Shown here in pieces: positions 1-7,976 of a stretch of DNA of 64,000 nt (positions within the stretch are counted from its first letter, which is position 1; the number at the start of each line of letters is the position of its first letter). Under the pieces are notes generated by a model. That model was not told where the DNA came from. It did no database searches and was given only the letters and a program-made list of their open reading frames with translations. A program made the position numbers and the translations under genes. Source of the DNA: Thermodesulfatator atlanticus DSM 21156 (GTDB lineage Bacteria; Desulfobacterota; Thermodesulfobacteria; Thermodesulfobacteriales; Thermodesulfatatoraceae); assembly GCF_000421585.1 (NCBI RefSeq), contig NZ_ATXH01000011.1, positions 1-64,000 on the forward strand, in the 5' to 3' direction.

Positions 1-246
1 GTGCGGGTGGAAGAGGCCACGAACCAGGGCCGCCTTGACATGGCGGTGCTTTTTGAGGGCAGGTGTTATCTTTTCGAATTCAAGGTAGTGGATGATAAAC
101 CTGAGGGCAACGCGCTTAAACAACTAAAAGAGAAGCGCTACTTTGAGAAGTATCAGGGGAAGTGCGAGAAGATCTGGCTCATCGGGGTTGAGTTCAGCAA
201 GCGCGAGCGGAACATTGTTTCTTTTGAGGTGGAAGAGATTTCCTGA
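1..246 (+). CDS. C-terminal part of a PD-(D/E)XK nuclease-like protein (partial)
   Basis: The frame is open from the first base, so the gene very probably begins before the window; the GTG at base 1 need not be its start. The 81 residues read as the end of a PD-(D/E)XK domain of the kind appended to AAA-ATPase-like proteins: an Asp in 'GRLDMAVLF' (about residue 13) followed by 'YLFEFKV' (about 24-30) gives the D...ExK spacing of this fold, and a long Lys/Glu helix with 'ALKQLKEKRYFEKY' follows. Family members are usually 500 residues or more with an N-terminal ATPase, which would lie outside the window. The biological role is unknown; the fold assignment is fairly good, the catalytic role an inference. 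Confidence 0.7.
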   Translation: MRVEEATNQGRLDMAVLFEGRCYLFEFKVVDDKPEGNALKQLKEKRYFEKYQGKCEKIWLIGVEFSKRERNIVSFEVEEIS

Positions 247-345
247 GATCGCCACGGCGACTACGTCGCCTAGCGATAGGTAAAAGGCAAAAGGCCAAGG
301 GCTATAGGAAAAAGGCTATAGGCTAAGAGCTAAGGGCTAAAGGGG
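247..345. repeat. Low-complexity GGCTAAGGGC-type repeat tract
   Basis: Directly after the stop codon comes 'GAGATCGCCACGGCGACTA', which recurs almost unchanged near 7919. It leads into many short variants of 'AAAAGGC', 'GGCTATAGG' and 'GGCTAAGGGC'. The same arrangement, unit plus tract, follows the chlD-like gene at about 7763-7860. No open frame with a ribosome site is seen here. Confidence 0.6.
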
Positions 346-361
346 CTTCCAGTTTTGTCTT

Positions 362-482
362 TCTGAGTCACCCTTCTTTGTCATTCTGAGCCAAGGCCCT
401 GAGCAACAGGCGAAGGGCCGGTGAAGAATCCACCAACCGATTTGTGGATGCTTCGGTCGCTTCGCTCCCTCAGCATGACAGG
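362..482. repeat. Dispersed CATTCTGAG/GAAGAATCC repeat
   Basis: Contains 'TTTGTCATTCTGAGCC', 'GAAGAATCCACCAACCGA', 'TTTGTGGATGCTTCGG' and 'CCCTCAGCATGACA', where the ends form an imperfect inverted repeat. Related copies lie at about 9150-9235 and 56160-56275 in this window. This type of repeat is common in the intergenic DNA of many bacteria. The remaining stretch to 623 holds nothing else that I can support. Confidence 0.65.
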
Positions 483-623
483 GTAGAGGGAGGATGCTTT
501 GTGTTCCTTCAAAGTGATGGTGGAAGATAGATACTCTGAGCACTTGGTGCCTTCAAACGATAGCTTAAAAAGCTTCTCGCGAAACGGGTAAAAAGGCGCT
601 GACCATGGGCCAGCTCCTGAGAT

Positions 624-1262
624 CTACTTCTTTACCCCCAGAATGATTTTAGACCCCCCGGTGGGAGTTAGTTCTTTGGTTACGTCGCTAAAAAAACGCC
701 TGAAAAAAGGCACTTCATCCCGGGCAAAGGAGCGGTTTTCCGGGGAGCCCATGCTGGCCAGCCGGATATAATAAAGCATCTTGATAAAGGGGTGTTTGGG
801 TTCACAGTGTTCCATCATAACGAAGACGCCTCCTGGCTTAAGCACCCTTTTTATCTCGGCAAAACAGGCCTCTCTTGTTTGGGGTTGGAGTTCATACATA
901 GCGTGTGAGCACGTTACGGCGTCGAAACTTGCGGCGACAAAGGGAAGCCTTGCCACATCAGCCAGGACAAAATGCACGTTTGAAAGCTTCTTTCTCTGGG
1001 CTTTTTCTCGGGCCTTGTTAAGCATGCCCTGAGAAAAATCTACCCCCACCACCAGGCTCTCTGGCCCAAGCATTTCTCCAGCACAAAGGGCCACGGCGCC
1101 GGTGCCCGTACACAGGTCAAGGAGTCTTCCGCCTCTGGGGGCCTTTGACCTTTCTACGATAAGACGTCTTAAAAAGGCCCTTTTGTCCTGGCTGTGAAGG
1201 GCAATGATACGATCGTAAAAGTGAGAGAAAATATCGTAATACTTGCGCCTGAAGCGTCTCAT
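624..1262 (-). CDS. Class I SAM-dependent methyltransferase (UbiE/Methyltransf_11-like)
   Basis: A soluble methyltransferase of 212 residues. The SAM-binding motif I 'LLDLCTGTGAVAL' is near residue 47, the acidic end of strand 2 is 'VVGVDFSQGML', motif II-like 'VLADVARLPF' follows, and 'EIKRVLKPGGVFVMME' is the family's typical later motif. The substrate cannot be told from sequence; ubiquinone/menaquinone methyltransferases, arsenite methylases and many small-molecule enzymes share this layout. I chose ATG 1262 because GGGAGGAC lies 5 bases before it, and because its ATGA overlap with the stop of the radical SAM gene upstream suggests translational coupling. An in-frame extension to 1337 lacks a ribosome site. 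Confidence 0.8.
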   Translation of the reverse strand: MRRFRRKYYDIFSHFYDRIIALHSQDKRAFLRRLIVERSKAPRGGRLLDLCTGTGAVALCAGEMLGPESLVVGVDFSQGMLNKAREKAQRKKLSNVHFVLADVARLPFVAASFDAVTCSHAMYELQPQTREACFAEIKRVLKPGGVFVMMEHCEPKHPFIKMLYYIRLASMGSPENRSFARDEVPFFRRFFSDVTKELTPTGGSKIILGVKK

Positions 1263-2281
1263 GCTGTCCTCCCAAATAGGTTCCTTTGTTTTAGATAACC
1301 CTGTGCCGGCCTTGAAGTAACTTCCCACGGGGCACAATACTCAAAGGGAAGGTCTGGATTCTTGCACCCACAAACCCGCACGCTTATGCCATAGGCCTTG
1401 CCTATTTCACGAAAGAGCTTATATCCCTTTTTCCTTATTTCAAGGCGGGCAAGTCTGGTGCGTGCCGAGGTAATACAATTGGTGTAGGGCTCCCCCTTAA
1501 AGGCCAGGTGGATTGGTCGCCAGATATCTGGCGGAAGCCTTTTGGGCATCTGTCGGGCAAGACCTGGACGCAGGACAAGATAACTCACCGAGACTTCAGC
1601 TACCCCGGCCCCAGCCAGATGCCGCATAAGGGACTCTATGGTCTCAGGGCTATCCGTTATCCCAGGAATCACCGGATCAACCCGCACCTGAGGGGATAGC
1701 CCCAGGCGAGCGGCCTTTTCTACCTGGCGCAGGCGCAAGAAAGGAGAGGCGGTGTGTGGCTCAAACAACTTGTGGTAGGAAAGATCAAGGCTTACCAGGC
1801 CAAAACGCGCTTTAACCAGTCCCTGATACTCGGCAAACAAGCTCCAGCACTCTTTGGGGATACGCCCCTTGGTGAGAAAAGAGACCATCACGCCGTATTT
1901 CAACAAAAGCTCCATGGCCTTGAGGGTGGTTTTTAAGATTGCACCATGGGGCTGAAAGGCATCGCTTGCTGTCGAGAAGGCAGCGGCTTTGGGTAAACGA
2001 GCCCTAAGCTTGCCCCTTGCAAGCTCCTGCCGTAAAAGCTCAGGCAGATTGGCATAAAGGTGTACTTCTTTTTGTGGGGTCTCTGGAAAGGTGCGTGCGT
2101 AGCAATAAACACACTGGTGCAGGCAGTTTCTGGTTACGTTGACCGCAGGGATCCCCTTTAGGCAACCAAAGGCCGGGGCTTTAAGCACTGCTGACTTTCG
2201 GTTAACTGCCACCACCTGCACCAAAACAAATTTACCGCTCAAGAAGTAAAACACAAAATTATGGTTGGGATCCGTTCCCAT
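1259..2281 (-). CDS. Radical SAM protein, spore photoproduct lyase-like family
   Basis: The cluster motif 'CLHQCVYCYARTF' (CxxxCxxC, about residues 53-60) is that of the SPL/Rv2578c-like group of radical SAM proteins and binds a [4Fe-4S] cluster that cleaves SAM. 'SLDLSYHKLFEPHTASP', 'RVDPVIPGITDS' and a Cys-containing tail ('VRVCGCKNP') support a full-length 340-residue protein. The substrate is not known; being tail-to-head with a methyltransferase suggests a shared small pathway. The start is doubtful: the ATG at 2281 lies inside a palindromic repeat and has no ribosome site, so GTG/TTG codons near 2254, 2224 or 2221 could be the true start, losing nothing of the conserved core. Confidence 0.8.
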   Translation of the reverse strand: MGTDPNHNFVFYFLSGKFVLVQVVAVNRKSAVLKAPAFGCLKGIPAVNVTRNCLHQCVYCYARTFPETPQKEVHLYANLPELLRQELARGKLRARLPKAAAFSTASDAFQPHGAILKTTLKAMELLLKYGVMVSFLTKGRIPKECWSLFAEYQGLVKARFGLVSLDLSYHKLFEPHTASPFLRLRQVEKAARLGLSPQVRVDPVIPGITDSPETIESLMRHLAGAGVAEVSVSYLVLRPGLARQMPKRLPPDIWRPIHLAFKGEPYTNCITSARTRLARLEIRKKGYKLFREIGKAYGISVRVCGCKNPDLPFEYCAPWEVTSRPAQGYLKQRNLFGRTA

Positions 2282-2310
2282 TTTTCAATCCGAAAAATGG
2301 GAACGGATCA
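2268..2310. repeat. Palindromic element, copy A (core stem)
   Basis: Arms GATCCGTTCCCATTTTT (2269-2285) and AAAAATGGGAACGGATC (2293-2309) pair perfectly over 17 bp with a 7-base loop. The right flank 'GATTAAAAAATGCTCCC' (about 2313-2329) matches, inverted, the left flank of copies B and F, so this is a member of the window-wide family. It overlaps the annotated start of the radical SAM gene. Confidence 0.85.
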
Positions 2311-2375
2311 TGTTGATTAAAAAATGCTCCCTGTCATAGAAATCAGCAGACAAAGTATCCTGCTGCCTTTTTAGT

Positions 2376-3893
2376 TTAGCTCACAGGGCCGCGGTTGGTG
2401 TAATTGGTGTGCAGTAATTCGTGGGCCAATTCACTGCCTGGTTCTCCTAAAAAATCCTCATAAAGAAGCTTCACTTCTTCGTTTAAGTATGAACAGCGTT
2501 TTTGGGCGGCTTCGTCACTAGTATATAGGCTGGCAATACGAGCTTTAAGGAGCTCTTCTGTGGGAGGGACTTCTGTTCTTGGTTGCCCGCCACCTCCAAT
2601 ACAACCACCATAGCAGGCCATAAATTCCACAAAATGCCAGTTACGAGGATTTCCTTCTAAAATCAGTTCACACACAATACGACAATTTTTAAGGCCGTTG
2701 GCAACGGCAACGTTAAGAGTTTTGCCATCTATCTCCAAAGTTGCTTCTTTAATTCCCTCAAGGCCCCGAACAGGAGCAAATTCTAAAAGGGTTTCTGGTG
2801 GGTCTTCATTGGTGATCAAATAATAAGCGGTGCGCACCGCAGATTCCATGACACCCCCGCTTGCTCCGAAGATACGGGCAGCTCCAGTATCTTCTCCCAT
2901 GAAAGAATCATAGTCTTCTTCGGGTAGGCTGACAAAATCAATGTTTTTTGTTCTCAACATCTTTGCCAACTCACGAGTGGTCAAAACTAAATCTACATCA
3001 GGGCCAATAGCTATATTTTGCCAGTATTCTGCAGCCGCACGCATTTCAGATCGTTGGGCTTCGAACTTTTTGGCAGTGCAAGGCATCACGGCTACCGAAA
3101 TAACTTTAGCAGGATCTAGCCCCCGTTTTTCTGCATAGTAAGTTTTCACCATGGCTCCTACCATCTGTTGAGGTGATTTACATGAAGAAAGATGAGGAAT
3201 TAGATCTGGATAAAAATATTCAACAAACTTAACCCATCCAGGGCAGCAAGAAGTGAACATTGGCAAAGGATGTTTTCCATAAAGGAGCCTATCGAGAAAT
3301 TCTGTCGCTTCTTCCATAATCGTAAGGTCTGCTCCGAAATTGGTATCAAAAATCGTATCAAAATTAAGCCGACGCAATGCCGCCACGAGCTGGCCTTCGG
3401 TCCACTCTCCAGGTGTTAAGCCGAATTCTTCTCCTAGAGAAACCCTTACTGCAGGAGCTGTTTGAACTACTACGTGATATTCGTCACTATCAAGATATGA
3501 AAAAGCTTTATCTGTTTCGTCCTTTTCTTGTTTGGCAGGGGTTCCGTCTTTACCCGGGCAATAAAGGGTACACTGCCCACAATTCACGCACACTATTTCT
3601 CGGGCTATTCGTGGATCCCAATATCCCCATACTGCTTGCTTTTCAAGACACACGTCGCGACAGATACCGCATTGTCCATGTTTGCAATAAGAATCAATAT
3701 GTACAATAGAGGGATTGTCTTCTGCCACAGGGACGATTGATCCCAGGTATCCTAAAAGTTGGCCGTTTCTTTTAGCATAAGCCTTATTTGCTCCATTTAG
3801 TCCGAAAATAGAAGTTCCAGCAATAGTTGCTAAGGTGATACCACTTGCGCCTTTTAAAAAACTTCTACGAGAAAATCCTTTCTTTTTTGCCAT
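2376..3893 (-). CDS. hydA: Tat-exported monomeric [FeFe] hydrogenase
   Basis: Catalyses reversible H2 oxidation, most likely in the periplasm. A Tat signal 'RRSFLKG' is at residues 9-15. Two [4Fe-4S] sites follow: C70, C75, C78, C82 and C102, C105, C108, C112. All three H-cluster motifs are present: TSCCPGW (214-220), MPCTAKKFE (270-278) and FMACYGGCIGGGGQP (424-438), giving ligands C216, C271, C427, C431 and the proton-transfer Cys 217. The C-terminal 60 residues resemble the small-subunit domain that is a separate Tat-carrying protein in Desulfovibrio HydAB, so large and small subunits appear fused. The first cluster is spaced CX4CX2CX3C, not the usual CX2CX2CX3C. GAGGAGGT lies 6 bases before the ATG. 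No maturation genes (hydEFG) or other subunits are nearby. Confidence 0.93.
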   Translation of the reverse strand: MAKKKGFSRRSFLKGASGITLATIAGTSIFGLNGANKAYAKRNGQLLGYLGSIVPVAEDNPSIVHIDSYCKHGQCGICRDVCLEKQAVWGYWDPRIAREIVCVNCGQCTLYCPGKDGTPAKQEKDETDKAFSYLDSDEYHVVVQTAPAVRVSLGEEFGLTPGEWTEGQLVAALRRLNFDTIFDTNFGADLTIMEEATEFLDRLLYGKHPLPMFTSCCPGWVKFVEYFYPDLIPHLSSCKSPQQMVGAMVKTYYAEKRGLDPAKVISVAVMPCTAKKFEAQRSEMRAAAEYWQNIAIGPDVDLVLTTRELAKMLRTKNIDFVSLPEEDYDSFMGEDTGAARIFGASGGVMESAVRTAYYLITNEDPPETLLEFAPVRGLEGIKEATLEIDGKTLNVAVANGLKNCRIVCELILEGNPRNWHFVEFMACYGGCIGGGGQPRTEVPPTEELLKARIASLYTSDEAAQKRCSYLNEEVKLLYEDFLGEPGSELAHELLHTNYTNRGPVS

Positions 3894-3957
3894 AATTACC
3901 TCCTCATGTTTTTTCTAAGTTAGGGAATGGCACCTCTGCAGAAATTGTGCCAGAGAG

Positions 3958-4074
3958 TATTAATAGGAGCATTTTTTAGTGAACATTTCTTTCGGGATCC
4001 GCTCCTATTTTTCGTTTCGAAAAAGAGGAACGGATCCATAGCGACATCTGGCATTAAATGCCTTCATTAATAGA
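3958..4074. repeat. Palindromic element, copy B (full-length)
   Basis: About 117 bp. The core 'GGATCCGCTCCTATTTTT' (from 3996) pairs with 'AAAAAGAGGAACGGATCC' (to 4038). The left flank carries 'TATTAATAGGAGCATTT' and the right flank ends 'ATGCCTTCATTAATAG', so the ends form an imperfect terminal inverted repeat. It lies upstream of hydA and could carry or shield its promoter. Confidence 0.85.
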
Positions 4075-4239
4075 AGACTTTTCAAGTTAGAAATGTAAAC
4101 GACTGATATATTAAGAGAGAGATTTGGAAGCCTTATACGGTTGTTCATTCCCACTGATCGCGGAAATTTTCCAAAGGCTTTATGAGTTGAAGAATATGAT
4201 AAAAAATGTCGAGGACAACAACTTTGTCGAAAGTTTAAG

Positions 4240-4405
4240 ATTATTAGCCAGGGCATTAAACACCTGGCATCGATGAGCCGTTCCCGTTTTTTGATCGAAA
4301 ATAGGAACGGATCCTTAACGACGTTGGGCTTTTAAAGTCTTAATTAATAGGAACGGATCCCTGCGTTTGGGCTTACGATATTGATCGCGGCAACTTTGCT
4401 AAGAT
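4240..4405. repeat. Palindromic element, copy C, joined to a second half-element
   Basis: The core runs from 'GAGCCGTTCCCGTTTTTTG' (4276) to 'ATAGGAACGGATCC' (4314). The outer parts are 'CAGGGCATTAAA' on the left and 'GGGCTTTTAAAGTCTTAATT' on the right. At 4348-4360 a second 'TAGGAACGGATCC' begins, followed by a flank ('GCGTTTGGGCTTACGATATT', then 'GGCAACTTTGCTAAG') that matches the flank of copy E at 9281-9331. Two elements therefore seem to have joined here. It sits directly 3' of the EAL gene. Confidence 0.75.
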
Positions 4406-4406
4406 T

Positions 4407-5405
4407 CTAATAGTCTGGGAAATTGTAAAGCAAAGGTGGAACGATTTTTTGGCTCTCATGAATAAGAGAAGGACGACCTAAAAGAAATCCTTGAAGATAG
4501 TGTACCCCCAACTTTTTTAATAGTTCAGCTTGTTCGTTTGTTTCAATATGTTCTGCTACTATTTTGAAGTTTTTCATTTCAGCAATTTCTATTAAAAAAT
4601 GAAGTAGTTTTTTGTTAAAATTATTAGTTGTGATATGTTTAATGAATGTGCCATCTACTTTGACTATGTCCCAAGGAAATTCTTTTAAGAGACTAAAGTT
4701 AGAGTGATATAGTCCAAAATCATCTAAAGCAATTTTGAATCCTTGGCTTTTTAGTTTATCTAGAAATTTATATAATTTTTTTCTGCTAAATTTTTGTTGA
4801 GATGGGTGTTCGATTAGTTCAAAGATAACTTTATTTTTGTCAATTGAAAATTCTTTAAGGTATTGTTTTAGATCCAACAATAAGCGTTCGAAGAGATAAT
4901 CAATCGATATGTTTATAGAGGTTGCTGATAGTTCTTTATGTTCTGATAAATAATAAAGAGCTTTGTATAAGATTACTCTATCAAGATCTGTTCTAAAGCC
5001 AAGGCGTTCAATTATTTTCATAAAATGGCTGGGGGTTAGTATACCTTTTTTGCTTGCTAATCTTGCTAATACTTCATAAAAAATTGGAAAAAGCCGCTTT
5101 GAATAATAAATAGGCTGTAAAGCGAAGCTGATTTCTCCTATTGTTATTTTTCTTGAGATTTTTAAGTATGTAGCTAAAATTTGTTTTGTTTCATTTTCTT
5201 TACGGAGTTCTTCTGTTAAGTATTTTTCTTCGATATTGTTATTTTCAATATTATAAATTGATGTGTCTAAAACCTCTTCTATATCGGTATTGTGAAATAT
5301 TCTACTGACAAATATTGAAACTTTAACTGGTAAGCAGCTCCCTTTTATGGGAAGTGGTCCGTGTAGTGTGTTATATATTTTTTCGGCGAGTTTTTTGCAG
5401 GTCAC
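4407..5405 (-). CDS. EAL-domain cyclic-di-GMP phosphodiesterase (distal half of a split GGDEF-EAL gene)
   Basis: Residues from about 85 to 325 form a full EAL domain. The EAL motif is EVL; the metal and catalytic positions appear kept: N in 'NISIDYL', E in 'FELIEHP', D-D in 'ALDDFG', K in 'IVKVDGTF', E in 'VAEHIET' and Q in 'LQGFLLGRP'. It should hydrolyse c-di-GMP to pGpG. The first 60 residues ('KLAEKIYNTL', 'PVKVSIFVS') are the missing end of a GGDEF domain whose beginning is encoded in another frame just upstream, so the GTG at 5405 is probably not a natural start. The gene is A-rich on its coding strand, unlike the dcw genes. It may be expressed only through frameshifting or re-initiation. 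Confidence 0.75.
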   Translation of the reverse strand: MTCKKLAEKIYNTLHGPLPIKGSCLPVKVSIFVSRIFHNTDIEEVLDTSIYNIENNNIEEKYLTEELRKENETKQILATYLKISRKITIGEISFALQPIYYSKRLFPIFYEVLARLASKKGILTPSHFMKIIERLGFRTDLDRVILYKALYYLSEHKELSATSINISIDYLFERLLLDLKQYLKEFSIDKNKVIFELIEHPSQQKFSRKKLYKFLDKLKSQGFKIALDDFGLYHSNFSLLKEFPWDIVKVDGTFIKHITTNNFNKKLLHFLIEIAEMKNFKIVAEHIETNEQAELLKKLGVHYLQGFLLGRPSLIHESQKIVPPLLYNFPDY

Positions 5406-5727
5406 TTTCGTTATTTAATATAGCTACAAATAAATCTGGACATAAAAATGAAATAAATCGAGCATTTTTTAAAATAAGATCTATCTTTTTTGCAACTCTC
5501 TGAAGATAAAAATCTGATATTTTTAGGCCATAGTTTTTGCGAATGTCTAAGTAGTTTTTTATTTTAATGACAATTATAACTACAGGTAATTCTTGTGAGG
5601 TAATTATCTTTTTTAAGTTCTTTTTGATTTTTAAAGAAGAATTTATGTAAAGACGGTTGCCCATCTTAGCCATATTCGCTGATATTTTCGTTGGAAAACT
5701 CCTCTCTTTATCCTTCCTTTTCGGCAA
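5371..5727 (-). CDS. Degenerate GGDEF domain, proximal half of split GGDEF-EAL gene
   Basis: 118 residues. 'LPVVIIVIKIKNYLDI' and 'FYLQRVAKKIDLIL' match the first half of a GGDEF domain, but the active-site loop reads 'FLCPDLFVAIL', so diguanylate cyclase activity is not expected. The frame stops at 5371 after 'NESDLQKTRRKNI'. Removing one A from the A6 run (T6 at 5391-5396 on the plus strand) would give 'NESDLQKLAEKIYNTL' and fuse it to the EAL frame as a classic GGDEF-EAL protein. The start is uncertain: TTG 5727, or ATG 5673 with GAGAGGAG too far upstream. It is transcribed divergently from the chlD-like gene. Confidence 0.6.
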   Translation of the reverse strand: MPKRKDKERSFPTKISANMAKMGNRLYINSSLKIKKNLKKIITSQELPVVIIVIKIKNYLDIRKNYGLKISDFYLQRVAKKIDLILKNARFISFLCPDLFVAILNNESDLQKTRRKNI

Positions 5728-5791
5728 AAAGAGAAAGTTACTCTATTTGCACTCCTTTCCTGAATGTCACGTTCATGTTAATTTTGCTACC

Positions 5792-7717
5792 ATGAGTTTT
5801 TATCCGTTTTCAGCCATAGTGGGCCAGGAAGAGGTAAAGCTTGCCCTCAAGCTTGCTGCGGTCTCCAAGGATGTCCGCGGGGTCTTACTTTGTGGCGAAA
5901 AGGGCACAGGCAAGACCACCGCGGCCAGGGCCCTGGCGGCCCTTCTTCCGCCTTTATCTTCTGGAAAAAAGGCGCCCTTTGTGAATTTGCCGTTAAACGC
6001 CACCGAAGAATCCCTTTTTGGTACGATTGATCTCGAAAAGACCTTGGCGCAGGGGAGGCCCTTTTTTCAGCCTGGGCTTATTTCTCGGGCCCAAGGTGGG
6101 GTGGTTTATATCGATGAGGTAAATCTCCTTGCTGATCACCTGGTAGCCGCGCTCCTTGACGTGGCTGAGTCTGGAGAAATAATCGTGGAAAGAGAGGGGT
6201 TTTCTTTGCGCGAGAGCGCATCATTTGTCCTCATTGGTTCCATGAACCCGGAAGAGGGCTCCCTGCGCCCGCAGTTTCTCGACCGCTTTGGTCTTTGTGT
6301 CCTGGTTACCCACGAAGAAGACCCTCTTCTGCGGGCCGAAATAATCAAACGGCGCCTGGCTTATGAAAAAGACCCCAAGGCCTTTTGCGCCTCCTACGAA
6401 GACCAGGAAAAGGCCGTCAGGGAAGAAATAATTCAGGCCAAAGAACTCTATCCCCAGGTAGCCCTCCCAGGGAAAATTAAGGTACTGATTGCCGAACTGG
6501 TAAAAGAGGCCAATGTAGCGGGCCACCGGGCAGAGCTTGTGCTTGCCGCGGCAGCGCGCGCCCATGCCGCGCTCTCAAATCGCAGAGAGGTAGCTGTGGA
6601 AGACCTTGAGGTCGTGGCCGAGATGGTGTTACGCCATCGCCGGCGGGAAGTCCCTAAAAAGGCCAAGCCCAAGGAAAAAGAACCTAAGGACCAACCTCAG
6701 ACCCAACCAAAAAAGCAAAATAAGCCTGAAAGGCAAGGAAATCACAAGCATTCTGAACCGCCCAGGCCGCAAAAAGAGCCAGAAGACCTACGCGGAGACC
6801 AGACGAAAGAAGAAAAAGGCCCTCCGCAGGAGCTAACCCCTCAGGACGGAAAAGATGAGGTCCACGAGATCGGGGAGATCTTTGCCGTAAGACCCCTTGA
6901 AGAGAAAATACGTACTCGGTCAAAAAACATTGTTTCAGGCAAGAGAACAAAGGGTTTGGGTCAGCGGGGGCGTTTTGTGCGGGCGGTTGTCCCCAAAGGC
7001 CCGGTAAAGGACATAGCCCTTTTGGCCACCCTTAAGGCCGCAGCACCTTTTCAGGCCCTGCGAGGGGTAGGGGCTGGCGAGCGGCTTGTGATCAAGACCG
7101 ATGATCTGCGTGAAAAACTGCGCAAGGCCCCCAGGGGGCGGCTCCTTGTCTTTTGTGTTGATGCCTCGGGTTCTATGGCTGCTGAGGCCCGCATGCGGGA
7201 GACCAAAGGCGCTATCATGAGTCTTCTTCTTAACGCCTACCAGAAACGAGACCGGGTGGCCATGATTGTCTTTCGCGGAAAAGAGGCAAGGCTTGTGCTT
7301 CCGCCCACAGGCTCTGTGGAGCTTGCGGGAAAGCTTTTGCGGGATCTCCCTGTCGGGGGTTCAACCCCCTTGCCTCATGCCCTGTACTTTACCGCTAACT
7401 TTTTGCAGAACACCCTGCGCAGGGATCCTGCGCTTGCGGTGAGCGTTCTTTTCATCACAGATGGGCGCGGAAACGTCTCTTTTGGGCACGGAAAGCCTCA
7501 GGAAGAGATAAACGCTTTCGCCCGGAGGCTTAAGGAGTTGTTCCCTGAAGTTAATTTTATCATGGTGGATACAGAGACAGGCCTTGTGCGCCTCGAGATG
7601 GCCAAGGAACTTGCCCGAATTTTGGGGGCGAGATACTTCACTCCAGAGGCCTTAAGGGCTGAACGCTTAGTCGAAATTGCCCGTAGCCACACTATTGCTG
7701 GAGCACAAGACAGGTGA
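5792..7717 (+). CDS. Magnesium-chelatase ChlD/BchD-like AAA+ plus von Willebrand A protein
   Basis: 641 residues from ATG 5792. The N-terminal AAA+ module has Walker A GEKGTGKT (35-42) and Walker B 'VVYIDEVNLL' (about 104-113). A Pro/Lys/Glu-rich linker (about residues 285-385) leads to a C-terminal vWA domain with the MIDAS motif DASGSM at 457-462. This is the ChlD layout, which with ChlI drives metal insertion into tetrapyrroles by a ChlH or CobN subunit; neither is in the window. Nothing else suggests photosynthesis, so a cobalt- or nickel-tetrapyrrole chelatase, or a general MoxR-like chaperone role, is more likely. Unlike many ChlD proteins its Walker motifs look functional. The ribosome site is weak. 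Confidence 0.85.
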   Translation: MSFYPFSAIVGQEEVKLALKLAAVSKDVRGVLLCGEKGTGKTTAARALAALLPPLSSGKKAPFVNLPLNATEESLFGTIDLEKTLAQGRPFFQPGLISRAQGGVVYIDEVNLLADHLVAALLDVAESGEIIVEREGFSLRESASFVLIGSMNPEEGSLRPQFLDRFGLCVLVTHEEDPLLRAEIIKRRLAYEKDPKAFCASYEDQEKAVREEIIQAKELYPQVALPGKIKVLIAELVKEANVAGHRAELVLAAAARAHAALSNRREVAVEDLEVVAEMVLRHRRREVPKKAKPKEKEPKDQPQTQPKKQNKPERQGNHKHSEPPRPQKEPEDLRGDQTKEEKGPPQELTPQDGKDEVHEIGEIFAVRPLEEKIRTRSKNIVSGKRTKGLGQRGRFVRAVVPKGPVKDIALLATLKAAAPFQALRGVGAGERLVIKTDDLREKLRKAPRGRLLVFCVDASGSMAAEARMRETKGAIMSLLLNAYQKRDRVAMIVFRGKEARLVLPPTGSVELAGKLLRDLPVGGSTPLPHALYFTANFLQNTLRRDPALAVSVLFITDGRGNVSFGHGKPQEEINAFARRLKELFPEVNFIMVDTETGLVRLEMAKELARILGARYFTPEALRAERLVEIARSHTIAGAQDR

Positions 7718-7739
7718 CCTTTATCTTTAATTTGTTGTG

Positions 7740-7970
7740 ATCTATAAGTTGGAGAGGTTGTAGAGGGGCCGAAAGGTAAAAGGCGAAGGGCTAAGGCTAA
7801 AGGTGAAAGGCTAAAGGTGAAAGCGAAGGGCTAAGGGTGGTCAGCTATCAGTGAGCAGTGATCGGTGATCGGTAAGAGGTAGAGGTTCTAGAGGTTGTAG
7901 AAGTTCTAGAGGGTTCCTGAGATCGCCACGGCGACTACGCCACCTCATGATGACGGGTGTGGGGCGAGAT
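7740..7970. repeat. Composite intergenic repeat tract
   Basis: Variants of 'GGCTAAGGGC' and 'AGGTGAAAGGC' (7763-7835) are followed by 'ATCAGTGAGCAGTGATC' and 'GTGATCGGTAAG' (7846-7875), a 'GTTCTAGAGG' tract, and at 7919 'GAGATCGCCACGGCGACTA', which also starts the tract at 246. I see no gene in this 380-base gap between the chlD- and chlI-like genes. Confidence 0.6.
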
Positions 7971-7976
7971 CGCGCG

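Noticed and set aside
4005-4256. 83-codon open frame on the minus strand upstream of hydA
   Set aside because: It runs through palindromic copies B and C, has no ribosome site and an unlikely composition; best explained as chance in repeats.
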